This document shows, one piece after another, positions 19,353 to 28,604 of a stretch of DNA of 64,000 bases. Position numbers and translations under genes: made by a program. Position 1 is the first letter of the stretch. Each line of letters opens with the position of its first letter. Origin of the DNA: Actinomycetes bacterium (lineage in GTDB: Bacteria; Actinomycetota; Actinomycetes; Actinomycetales; Dermatophilaceae); assembly GCA_029778715.1 (NCBI GenBank), contig JAKOPT010000049.1:100164-164163 (forward strand), written 5' to 3'. Under the pieces are notes generated by a model that was not told the origin of the DNA, did no database searches, and saw only the letters and a program-made list of their open reading frames with translations.

Positions 19353-20198
19353 CTAGAGCAGGACGGTGGCGAACTCCCCGACCTCGGTGAAGCCCAGATG
19401 ACGGTATGCCGCGAGCGCCGGTGTGTTGAAGTCGTTGACGTAGAGGGTGGCCGCCACCACCCCCTCCGCGAAGAGCTGGTCGAGGACCGCGGCGAGCATC
19501 GGCACGGCATACCCCTGACCGCGCAACCAGGGGGCGATCCAGACCCCTTGGAGTTGGACCCACCCCAGCGCCGCGCTCCCGACATCGGCCTTGAACACGA
19601 CGGCACCGTCCTCGACGACGATCCACGTGTGGCCGCGGTCGATGAGCGAACGCAAACTGTCGCGGTAACTGCGGGAGGAGCCGGTGAAGGGCCGGTACCC
19701 GATTTCGTGGGTGAACATGTGGACGGCGGCGGGCAGCACCCGGTCGACATCGCCTGGTCGGGCCCGGCGGACCCGGTCGTCGGCGGCCACCCCGAGCGCC
19801 GAGGGCGGGGTGCGCGTCTCCAGCAGCGGCTGATGGCCGCGGATGGTCCGCGCCGGGCCCCAGGTCCACTCCAGCTGGGACCACAACTGCACCACCGTGG
19901 GGCGCGGTCCAAGGAGTGAGGCGTGCCGCTGCCGGCCGCGCCCCAACCGGTGGGCGAACGCGGCCAGGGCGGCGGAGTCGGCGGCGACCGGCATCACGTT
20001 GGCGCAGGTCCAGCACAAGGCCTCCAGGCCACGGTCACCCTCGAAACCGAGCACCTGGGTGATCGAGCGGGGGTTTTCGAGGATGCGGGCCGCGACGAAA
20101 ACGCTGCTGGTCAGGTCCTCGGCGCACAGGGCGAGGGCGGCGTCGCGGTCGGTCTGCGTGAGGGGCCGAACGGCACGGCGCAGCCGAAGCATGGCCAC
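19353..20198 (-). CDS. DUF4081 plus GNAT acetyltransferase
   Basis: Two-domain protein: an N-terminal DUF4081 domain (residues about 1-135, including LCAEDLTSSVFVAARI) and a C-terminal GNAT domain with GVWIAPWLRGQGYAVPML as the acetyl-CoA loop and VNDFNTPALAAYRHLGF. Orthologues sit next to ispG in many actinobacteria, so it belongs to the backbone despite the genes now between it and ispG. Substrate unknown. 281 residues. The start lies 3 nt after the symporter stop, so the two are probably cotranscribed. Confidence 0.85.
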   Translation of the reverse strand: MAMLRLRRAVRPLTQTDRDAALALCAEDLTSSVFVAARILENPRSITQVLGFEGDRGLEALCWTCANVMPVAADSAALAAFAHRLGRGRQRHASLLGPRPTVVQLWSQLEWTWGPARTIRGHQPLLETRTPPSALGVAADDRVRRARPGDVDRVLPAAVHMFTHEIGYRPFTGSSRSYRDSLRSLIDRGHTWIVVEDGAVVFKADVGSAALGWVQLQGVWIAPWLRGQGYAVPMLAAVLDQLFAEGVVAATLYVNDFNTPALAAYRHLGFTEVGEFATVLL

Positions 20199-20201
20199 AG
20201 A

Positions 20202-21188
20202 CTAGGGCGTGGCGCCCCCAGGGATCGACATGGGTACCGGGTCGCTGTCGCCCGAGCGAGCCCGCCACACCCTTGCGACGGTGAGGGCGGCGATGATGTC
20301 CCAGATCCCCCACCACGCCGCGACCAACGCCATGCCGCCCAACCCGCCGAAGAATGTGAAGACGAGGAGCAGCCCGAGCCCGGCGTTGCGCACCCCCACT
20401 TCGAAGGTCATCGCCTTGGTCGCCGCGGTCGGCAACCGGAAGGCCCGGGCAATGGTGTAGCCCAAGCCGAGGGCCAGCGCGTCATGGAGGAAAACGGCGA
20501 GGGCCACGACCCCGATCCAGGCGACGAACAGGCCGATGTTCTTGGCCAGGGCGAGGACGATGAGCAGGCCGAGGGCGAGGAAGGCGACCGGACCGACGAC
20601 CTTGCCGGCCCGGGCGGCGAAGCGGGGCGCGACGTGGGCGACCGCGATCCCCACGATGAACGGCATCCCGATGACGAGCATGATCTCGAGGAGCATGTCG
20701 AGGGCGTCGAGGTGGATGGCCCGCATCATCGGCCCGCCCGTGGGGTGCAGATGGCCCCAGAAGGCGAAAGTGAGCGGCATGAGGACGATGGCGAGCAGGT
20801 TGCTCACCGCCGTCATCGACACCGAGAGCGCGACGTCACCGCGGGCCTGGTGAGTGACGATGTTGGACACGTTACCCGGCGGGCAGCACGCGACGAGGAT
20901 CATGCCGAGAGCGACCGAGCCCTTGACGCCGAGCAGCAGGGTGAGCCCGAAGGTGATGGCCGGCAGCAGAATGAACTGCGCCGCGACCCCGATGGCAATC
21001 GCCTTGGGGCGCCGCGCGGCGCGGCGGAAGTCCTCGACCGAAGTGCCGAGCGCGATGCCGAACAGGATGGCGGCAATGACGATGCGCAGCAGCACCTGGG
21101 ACTTCTCGTCGAAGGCGATCGAGATGTCGTCGACATCTCCGGCGGCCACCGTGGTGGCGCTGGCCACGGCATACATGGCGAAACTCAT
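20202..21188 (-). CDS. Bile acid:sodium symporter (SBF/BASS) family transporter
   Basis: Secondary transporter with about ten membrane helices. The family-typical kinked motif is ACCPPGNVSNIVTHQARGD (Na-binding region), and the second inverted repeat carries TFEVGVRNAGLGLLL. The real substrate is unknown; family members move bile acids, pantoate or organic acids coupled to Na+. 328 aa. It sits between the DUF4081 GNAT and an epimerase on the same strand. Confidence 0.85.
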   Translation of the reverse strand: MSFAMYAVASATTVAAGDVDDISIAFDEKSQVLLRIVIAAILFGIALGTSVEDFRRAARRPKAIAIGVAAQFILLPAITFGLTLLLGVKGSVALGMILVACCPPGNVSNIVTHQARGDVALSVSMTAVSNLLAIVLMPLTFAFWGHLHPTGGPMMRAIHLDALDMLLEIMLVIGMPFIVGIAVAHVAPRFAARAGKVVGPVAFLALGLLIVLALAKNIGLFVAWIGVVALAVFLHDALALGLGYTIARAFRLPTAATKAMTFEVGVRNAGLGLLLVFTFFGGLGGMALVAAWWGIWDIIAALTVARVWRARSGDSDPVPMSIPGGATP

Positions 21189-21236
21189 CGGCGGACTCCT
21201 GGGGAGGCGGCATACCGGCCGGGGATCGGGAGCAGC

Positions 21237-22190
21237 CTAGCCACGGCGGGCCGCCCGGAAGATGTCGTAGGTCTCGCGGGTGCTCTTGGTCGGCAGCCCG
21301 GGGAAGTCGCGCCGCAGCCGGGCGTTGTCGAGCACCGGGCGGTGGCGCAGGAAGTCGACCTGCTCGGGGCCGTAGCGCCCAACCCGCAGCCGGCGCAGGG
21401 CGCCCAGACCGAGGCGGACCAGGGTCGGCGGCACGGTGACCACCGGCGTGCCTTCGATGGCGGCGATGTCGCGCAGGGTGAGCACGCCGTCGCCGGCGAG
21501 GTTGTAGGTGCCGGTCCGACGGCCGAGCACCCCGGTGACGATGATCTCGGCGACGTCCTCGTCCCAGATGAAGGTGAACGGCCCGTCGGTGCCGGCGAGC
21601 CCGAGGATGACCCGCCCGGTGAACAGCGCGGTGATCTGGTTGTCGGTGCCGGCCCCGAGGATGGTGCCCGGGCGGAGCACGAGTTGGCCGAGCCCGGGGT
21701 GCCGTCGGCGGGCCCGCGCGAGCAGGGTCTCGACGGCCGCCTTGTGCCGGGCGTAAGCGAAGTCCGGGTGACCGGGCGTGGTCTCGTCCTCGGTGAGCAT
21801 CCGGTCGTCGTTGCGGGGCAGATAGCCGTATGCCGCGCCGCTGGAGGTCACCGTGAGGTGCTCCACCCCGGCGGCCACGCAGGCGTCGACGACACGCTGG
21901 GTGCCGCCGACCTCGATGGCTTCCAGGTCGGCCTCACTCATCCCGCGGGGTGGTTCGACGATCGCGGCGAGATGGACGACGGCGCGCACGTCGTGCTCGG
22001 CGATGACGGCGGCCAGGTCGAGGCTGCGGATGTCGCCGGTCACCGTGACGAGGTCGCCGTCGGTATGCCGCGGCGCCTTGAGGTCGACCGACACGGCGGG
22101 CACGCCGCGGGCGGCGAACCGGGCCAGGACGAGAGAGCCGAGGTAGCCGGCGCCACCGGTGACGAGGACCCGGCCGGGAGCAGTACCCAT
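21237..22190 (-). CDS. NAD-dependent epimerase/dehydratase (extended SDR)
   Basis: Rossmann-fold SDR with the NAD loop VLVTGGAGYLGSLVL at the N-terminus, VVHLAAIVEPP, a TVTSSGAAYGY serine region and the catalytic YARHK (Tyr-x3-Lys). 317 residues. The specific sugar or other substrate cannot be told. ATG 22190 lies 4 nt after the stop of the ThDP enzyme, so the two are very likely one operon. Confidence 0.87.
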   Translation of the reverse strand: MGTAPGRVLVTGGAGYLGSLVLARFAARGVPAVSVDLKAPRHTDGDLVTVTGDIRSLDLAAVIAEHDVRAVVHLAAIVEPPRGMSEADLEAIEVGGTQRVVDACVAAGVEHLTVTSSGAAYGYLPRNDDRMLTEDETTPGHPDFAYARHKAAVETLLARARRRHPGLGQLVLRPGTILGAGTDNQITALFTGRVILGLAGTDGPFTFIWDEDVAEIIVTGVLGRRTGTYNLAGDGVLTLRDIAAIEGTPVVTVPPTLVRLGLGALRRLRVGRYGPEQVDFLRHRPVLDNARLRRDFPGLPTKSTRETYDIFRAARRG

Positions 22191-22194
22191 GACG

Positions 22195-23964
22195 TCAGCC
22201 CTTCGGCTCCTGGTGCATCTTCTTGAACGATTGCAGGCCCGGGGCCCACATGTGCGCGACGTTGTCGACGTCGACGTGGACGACCGCCGGTTTGCCGCAG
22301 TCGCGGGCGCGCTCCAGCGCGGCCCGCAGGTCCTCGGTCTTGGTGACATGTTCGCCGTGCGCGCCGAAGGCCTCGGCGAGCAGGTCGTAGCGGGCGGGCG
22401 CGAAATCGGCATACACGATCTTGTCCGCGGGCAGGGACTTGCCGGTGAGCACCTTGCGGGCCACGGTCTCGACCGGGGCGGCCTGGATCTGCTGGCTCAT
22501 CTTCACCATGCCCCACTGCCCGTCGACGAGGACGACGAAGACGATGGGCAACGCAAGCCGCACGGCCGTCTCGATCTCGGCGGCGTGCATGCCGAAGGCG
22601 CCGTCGCCGATGAGGACGCAAACGCGCTGGTCAGGGGCCGCGACCGCGGCGCCGAGGGCCTGACCCATGCCGGCGCCGAGCATGCCGAACTTGAACGTCG
22701 ACAGGATCGTGCGGGGCACCTCGGCCTGGTGGTAGAAGTTCGACCAGACGACGGTGTTGCCGCCGTCGAAGACCCAGACCGTGTCGTCGGGCATGACGTC
22801 CTGGGCGAGGGCCGGGACCTGCGCGGGGTGGACCGGGGCGGTCGGGGTGGCCAGCGGTTTGTCGAGGCGGGCCCGCTCCTTGGCCCAGGCCGAGCGCCAG
22901 TTGGCGAGCCGGGCGAGCCGTTGCTGATGGCCGGGCACCCCGATGGCCTCGACGGCGTCGGCGAGGGCCCGCAGGGCATCCCGGGCGTCGGCGAGCAGGG
23001 CCACCTCGACCGGCTTGTTGACACCGAGGCGGTCGTCGTCGATGTCGACCTGGATGGTGCGCTGCTCACCGGGGCGCCGCCAGTTGGGGGCCTTGCCCCA
23101 CCAGTCGGTCTCGCCGAGGCGCGAGCCCACGACGAGAGCAACGTCGGCGGCGGTGCGCACCTCGTCGACGACGGTCAGGGCCGTCATCGGGATCGCCTCC
23201 GGGCGCGACTCGGGCAGCGCGCCGCGGGCGGCCCAACTCGTCGTCACCGGCGCGGCGAGCAGCCCGGCCAACCGGCCCAACTCGGCCTCGGCGCCGGCGT
23301 GCAGGATGCCCGAGCCGACGTGGATGACGGGTTGCTCGGCGTCAACGAGGAGGCGCGCCGCGCGCGCGACGAGCACCGGGTCGGGCTGGATCGGCGCCAC
23401 CCGGCGGTAGGTGTGGGGTGGGCGGACCTGGTCGGCGCCGAGCCCGGTCGGTTGGTTGAGGATGTTCTCGGGGATGTCGAGGTGGACCACCCCGGGCCGG
23501 CCGGTGAAGCAGGTCCGCAGGGCGCGGCGCAGGAGTTCGGGGAGCCGGTCGGCGCTGGGCACGTGCTCGGACCACTTGGTCATCGGGGCGGTGACCGCGG
23601 GCTGGTCGAAGTACTGGTAGGTGCCGCCCCGGTCGGGGTGGCCGATCCCGACCCGCCGGGCCGAGGTGATGAGCAGGATGCGGTTGCCCTCCCCCTGCTC
23701 GACCGCGACCCCGGGGAGCACGTTGGCCACTCCGGGGCCGTTGGAGGCCATCGCCACCCCGAGGCGCCCGGTCACCCGCGCGTAGGCCCCGGCCATGTGC
23801 ATCGCCGCCGCCTCGTGGCGGGGCGAGTGCAGCCGGATACCGGCCGGTGCCAGGGCGCTGTAGAGCCCGAAATAGGTGCCGTCGATGATGCCGAACATCT
23901 CCTCGACGCCCTCGGTGGCGAGCATCTGCGCGACGAGTTGCCCGCCGGTCAGTCCGTTGGCCAT
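22195..23964 (-). CDS. Thiamine-diphosphate enzyme, acetolactate-synthase-like
   Basis: Three-domain ThDP enzyme (589 aa). The N-terminal PYR domain has the activating Glu in GIIDG/HEAAAMHMAGAYARVTG and SNGPGVANVLPGV. The central domain has PVIHVGSGILHAGAE. The C-terminal PP domain has GMLGAGMGQALGAAVA and GDGAFGMHAAE. In the usual GDG(x)nNN motif the second part reads LVDGQWGM, with Asp at the position normally Asn. The reaction is unknown; it need not be acetolactate synthesis. Start ATG 23964 begins MANGLTGGQLVAQML. It is divergent from the PucR regulator, which may control it. Confidence 0.82.
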   Translation of the reverse strand: MANGLTGGQLVAQMLATEGVEEMFGIIDGTYFGLYSALAPAGIRLHSPRHEAAAMHMAGAYARVTGRLGVAMASNGPGVANVLPGVAVEQGEGNRILLITSARRVGIGHPDRGGTYQYFDQPAVTAPMTKWSEHVPSADRLPELLRRALRTCFTGRPGVVHLDIPENILNQPTGLGADQVRPPHTYRRVAPIQPDPVLVARAARLLVDAEQPVIHVGSGILHAGAEAELGRLAGLLAAPVTTSWAARGALPESRPEAIPMTALTVVDEVRTAADVALVVGSRLGETDWWGKAPNWRRPGEQRTIQVDIDDDRLGVNKPVEVALLADARDALRALADAVEAIGVPGHQQRLARLANWRSAWAKERARLDKPLATPTAPVHPAQVPALAQDVMPDDTVWVFDGGNTVVWSNFYHQAEVPRTILSTFKFGMLGAGMGQALGAAVAAPDQRVCVLIGDGAFGMHAAEIETAVRLALPIVFVVLVDGQWGMVKMSQQIQAAPVETVARKVLTGKSLPADKIVYADFAPARYDLLAEAFGAHGEHVTKTEDLRAALERARDCGKPAVVHVDVDNVAHMWAPGLQSFKKMHQEPKG

Positions 23965-24089
23965 GGCCGATGCCTTTCTTGTGTCCCTTCCCAACGAACG
24001 TAGAGGCTTCGAGGTGGTTGTGGACTGTATGCCGCGTGCTACTTGCGGCGCTCCTTGTGCCCGGTCACAACGCGCGGGACACTCGGGGC

Positions 24090-25241
24090 ATGACGCCACG
24101 CCAAGATCAGTGGGGTGCGCTCGTCGCGCTCATCGAGCAGGTCGCGAGCACCTCCGATCTCATGGAGCAGGTCGCCCGGGATGTGCGCGGTTCGATCAAG
24201 GAGATCTCCGGACTCGATGCGGCCGAGGTCAGTCGGAGCACCAGGGGGCTCTTCGCCGCGTCGACGGCGGCGATCGCCGAGCGTCGCGGGCCCACCGAGG
24301 CCGAACTCTCCTTCGTCGCCGCGCTCGGGACGACGAGGGCCCGCCAGGGCATCCCCATCGAGGCGGTCCTGCACGCGATCCACGTCGCCGAGCGGCGGAT
24401 CTGGGCCCGGGCTCGGGAGGTCGCGCGTGGCTCCGGCGTGGACCCGTTCCTGCTCCTGGAGGCCCGCGAACTCTACGACGATTGGACCCAGGCCGTCCGT
24501 GGCCGGCTGCTCGCCGCGCACGCGGCGGCGCGGGGCTCGCGGGCCGGCGAGTTGCCGTCGGCCCGGGACGCGCAGGCGCTCCTTCTGGCCCGGCTGCTTC
24601 AAGGGGGCAGCGCCGCCGCCCTGGCCGCGGCCGAAGCGGGGCTACCCCAAGCCGGCCTCGTCGTCCTCGTCGCCGTGACCGTGACGGAGGCCGAGGAGCG
24701 CACCCTCACCGCCCGCCGGCTCGCCGGGCCCGCCCCCGCGGTCGTGGCCCGCAACGGTTCGGAACTCGTCGCCGTCCTCTCCGGGCCCCCACGGGCCCGT
24801 GCCCTGGCCGGTGTGGACCGGGTCGTCGGTCAGAGCGGTCCCGGGGCCGCGACCGAGGTGCCCGTCCTTCGGGAACTGGCGGCCGCGGCTGCCGCGGCCG
24901 GAGCCGAGCGCGGTCGCACCGGGCTCGTCCCCGTCGCGAGCGTTGCCTCGCTGATTGCCGTAGCGGACCGCGCCGACCTGGCACGTGTGCTCACCGAGCA
25001 TCACCGCGCCGCGCTCGCCGGACTGGGACGGCACGCCGCGGCGACCATCGGCACGGTGCGGGCCTGGATCGAGTGCGGCTGCGACGCCAACGCCGCCGCG
25101 GCCCGGGAGTTCGTCCACCCCAACACGGTCCGCAACCGGGTCGAGGCGCTCACCCGGGCGACGGGCAGCCGCGCAACTGATCCGCTCGCCCTCACCGATC
25201 TGTGGTGGCTCTGCCGCACCTGGCAGGCCGACCATCCGTGA
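24090..25241 (+). CDS. PucR/CdaR-type transcriptional regulator
   Basis: 383-residue regulator with an N-terminal helical region (residues 1-150), a middle domain and a C-terminal HTH of the PucR type (AREFVHPNTVRNRVEALTRA, then TDPLALTDLWWL). Divergent from the ThDP enzyme/epimerase pair across a 125-nt gap, which suggests it regulates them. ATG 24090 follows a GACACT -10-like box by 6 nt, so the message may be leaderless; longer in-frame starts lack support. Confidence 0.82.
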   Translation: MTPRQDQWGALVALIEQVASTSDLMEQVARDVRGSIKEISGLDAAEVSRSTRGLFAASTAAIAERRGPTEAELSFVAALGTTRARQGIPIEAVLHAIHVAERRIWARAREVARGSGVDPFLLLEARELYDDWTQAVRGRLLAAHAAARGSRAGELPSARDAQALLLARLLQGGSAAALAAAEAGLPQAGLVVLVAVTVTEAEERTLTARRLAGPAPAVVARNGSELVAVLSGPPRARALAGVDRVVGQSGPGAATEVPVLRELAAAAAAAGAERGRTGLVPVASVASLIAVADRADLARVLTEHHRAALAGLGRHAAATIGTVRAWIECGCDANAAAAREFVHPNTVRNRVEALTRATGSRATDPLALTDLWWLCRTWQADHP

Positions 25242-25267
25242 CCGTATGCCGCGTCCTGGCGGCTTCG

Positions 25268-25307
25268 CTGAAGCGTGCGGGTCGTCCCCACGACCACCGC
25301 GCTTCAG
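25268..25307. terminator. Bidirectional hairpin between convergent pucR-type gene and ispG
   Basis: A 40-nt palindrome: CTGAAGCG (25268-25275) pairs with CGCTTCAG (25300-25307), and GGTCGT (25280-25285) pairs with ACGACC (25290-25295) around a CCCC loop, with 4-nt internal bulges. It lies between two stop codons facing each other (25241 and 25373). Octamers GTATGCCG (25243) and CGGCATAC (25335 and 25350) flank it. Confidence 0.7.
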
Positions 25308-25372
25308 GGAAGGCGGCACCCACGAGGTGAGCGCGCGGCATACGCGAGCCCACGGCATACCGGAGAAAGGCG

Positions 25373-26521
<1,149 letters not shown>

Positions 26522-26584
26522 GGGGTCCATTATCTCGTATGCCGTCATCGCGCCTGCCGCGCTCGTCACGCCGGGTGACACCGC

Positions 26585-26590
26585 TAGGGT
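26585..26590 (+). promoter_or_regulatory. Candidate -10 box for leaderless caspase operon transcript
   Basis: TAGGGT ends 7 nt before the GTG start at 26598 and there is no ribosome-binding site in front of that start. The same -10-like box (A at position 2, T at position 6) to start spacing is seen before other plus-strand genes here: TACCCT (57619), TACCGT (59848) and TAGCGT (56352). A clear -35 is not visible. Confidence 0.4.
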
Positions 26591-26597
26591 CTGGGCT

Positions 26598-28604
26598 GTG
26601 ACAGTCCAGCGGGGCGCTCTCGTGGTGGCGGTGAGCCGGTTCGGCTCGACGACGGCCGCGGAAGAGACCCCGCTCGTCCCCTGGAATGACCTCCTGTATG
26701 CCGCGCACCTTGGTGAGGAACTCGAGGGCGTGCTGGGGCGGTTGGGCTACGTGGTCGACCGGCCCACGGAGCCCGCGGACTTGGAGGGGCAGCGGATCGG
26801 GGCTCGGGTCGTGAGGCACCTGAGCTCCGGTAGGGCCGATGATTTGCGCCTCGTCCATGTCATCAGCCACGCGGGCCCACCGCATGTGGGACCGGGGACC
26901 AGGATCATCGGGGGCGACGGGGAATCTCCGTTCGACTGTGCCGTCGAGGGGTGGATCGACCGGGTCGAGAACGACAGTTCCCATCACCGCGCGACGCTCT
27001 TCCTCCTCGATGTCTGCGGGGGCGGCGAAGTGCTGCGCTCGACCGTCAACGTCCACGCCCAGCCGGACGAGCGGCGCGCGGTGGTGGCCGCTGCCTCCCC
27101 GGCGGGTTTGCCCACCTACGACGGGGCTTTCACCCGCGCCGTCATCGGTCTGCTCACCGACCTGGCCACCAGGGAACTGGGTTTGCACGAGAGCGTCGAG
27201 TTTCTCCCGTGGGCGACGCTAAAGAGGGAACTCAAACGGCGCTTCCCCACCGATGCCTTCGGCAAAGAAGGACGTCCCCGGTTCACCTACCTCGACGACG
27301 ATGTGCCGTTGCCCTTTTTCCCCAACCCCGACTATGCCGAGCCGGGACCCATGGAACTCGTCCGACGTCAGCTGCTGGAGGTGCAGCGGGCCTTCCTCGA
27401 CGGCTTGGATGTCGACCACTTCCGCTCGCGGGCGGCGGCCTGGCCCACCGCCTCGGGTGTCGGGCTGTTCCAGGGGCGACGGGCTCAACTGGAGCTGCTC
27501 TCGCTGTTCCTCGACGCGAACGCCGGCGGGACGCGCATCGTCACCGGCAGCCCGGGCTCGGGCAAGTCGGCCCTCCTCGGGGTCATCGTGTGCGCCGCCC
27601 ACCCCAGGTTGCGTGCGGAAACCGGATCGTTGTGGGAACACGTCCACGCCACCCCGCAGCAGGTGGAGGATGTCGCTGCCGTTCACGCCCGGCAACTCGA
27701 TCTCGCACAGGTGGTCGCCAGCATCGCCGGCCAACTCCGCCTGCCCGCGGACCTCAGTCGCGCCGACCACCTCATCGAGGCGATCGGCCTCCACCGGCGG
27801 CGCCCCGTCGTCATCATCGACGCGATCGACGAAGCGCTCGGCCACCGTGACCTCGTCGACGTGCTCCTGCGCCCCCTGCGCCGGGCCGTTCGCCCCGATG
27901 GGACACCCGCTGTGACCCTCGTCATCGGCACCCGGTCCGGGCCGGTGTGGCCGGCCATCGACCCCCTCGTCCGCCGCCATCCGGACGAGGTCATCGACCT
28001 CGATACTGTCGGCGCCGAGGAGTTGCGACACGATCTTCGCGACTATGCGCGCCGGGTCCTGCAATGCTCGGCGCCGTTCGATGCGGCGGCCCAGGTCGAG
28101 CGCCGCAAGTGGCTCGCCGACCAAATCGCCACCGCCCTTGCAGCGCACCGCGACTCCCGAGAACCTACGGCGGGCGCCTTCCTCGTGTGTGGCGTCTTCC
28201 TCAGCCACCTCCTGCGACAGGCCGCCAAGAGCGGACCGGCCGCTGCGGATGGCCTCGTCGAGAGCGTGCCGCGGACCCTGACCGAAGTCTTCGAACTCGA
28301 CCTCGACGGAGACCGCGATGGTCGCGCGGTGCTCGCCGCGTTGGCCTGGGCCAAGGGCGACGGGGCTCCCCTCAGCGTCGTCCCCGCCCTGCTCGCCGCC
28401 GCCGAGCCGGCCCGCTCCCTGGGCCGACAAGCGATCCGGGCTGCTCTCGACCGGCACCGCTTCTATCTGCGCACCGAGGCCGACATCGACGCCACCGCCT
28501 TGCTTCGGCTCTATCACGAAGGACTTGCCGACCACCTCCGTTCCGGGGACCCGCGGCGCATCGTCGAAGCGCTGGTCGGCACCTGGGCGGGAGGGCGGTC
28601 ATGA
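26598..28604 (+). CDS. Caspase-like peptidase fused to STAND/NACHT-type NTPase
   Basis: 668-residue two-module protein. Module 1 (residues 1 to about 200) is a C14 caspase-like domain: catalytic His91 in LVHVISHAG, catalytic Cys140 in [10 protein letters not shown], and the later [14 protein letters not shown] strand-helix typical of the fold. Module 2 is a STAND P-loop ATPase: Walker A GSPGSGKS (317-324), Walker [11 protein letters not shown] with Asp408, a sensor-like VIGTRSGP, then a winged-helix/helical region ending [14 protein letters not shown]. In related proteins WD40 repeats follow in the same chain; here they are on the next gene, which overlaps by ATGA. Predicted role: a stress- or infection-activated protease switch. 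GTG 26598 was chosen because it opens the conserved first strand ([10 protein letters not shown]). Confidence 0.85.
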   Translation: MTVQRGALVVAVSRFGSTTAAEETPLVPWNDLLYAAHLGEELEGVLGRLGYVVDRPTEPADLEGQRIGARVVRHLSSGRADDLRLVHVISHAGPPHVGPGTRIIGGDGESPFDCAVEGWIDRVENDSSHHRATLFLLDVCGGGEVLRSTVNVHAQPDERRAVVAAASPAGLPTYDGAFTRAVIGLLTDLATRELGLHESVEFLPWATLKRELKRRFPTDAFGKEGRPRFTYLDDDVPLPFFPNPDYAEPGPMELVRRQLLEVQRAFLDGLDVDHFRSRAAAWPTASGVGLFQGRRAQLELLSLFLDANAGGTRIVTGSPGSGKSALLGVIVCAAHPRLRAETGSLWEHVHATPQQVEDVAAVHARQLDLAQVVASIAGQLRLPADLSRADHLIEAIGLHRRRPVVIIDAIDEALGHRDLVDVLLRPLRRAVRPDGTPAVTLVIGTRSGPVWPAIDPLVRRHPDEVIDLDTVGAEELRHDLRDYARRVLQCSAPFDAAAQVERRKWLADQIATALAAHRDSREPTAGAFLVCGVFLSHLLRQAAKSGPAAADGLVESVPRTLTEVFELDLDGDRDGRAVLAALAWAKGDGAPLSVVPALLAAAEPARSLGRQAIRAALDRHRFYLRTEADIDATALLRLYHEGLADHLRSGDPRRIVEALVGTWAGGRS

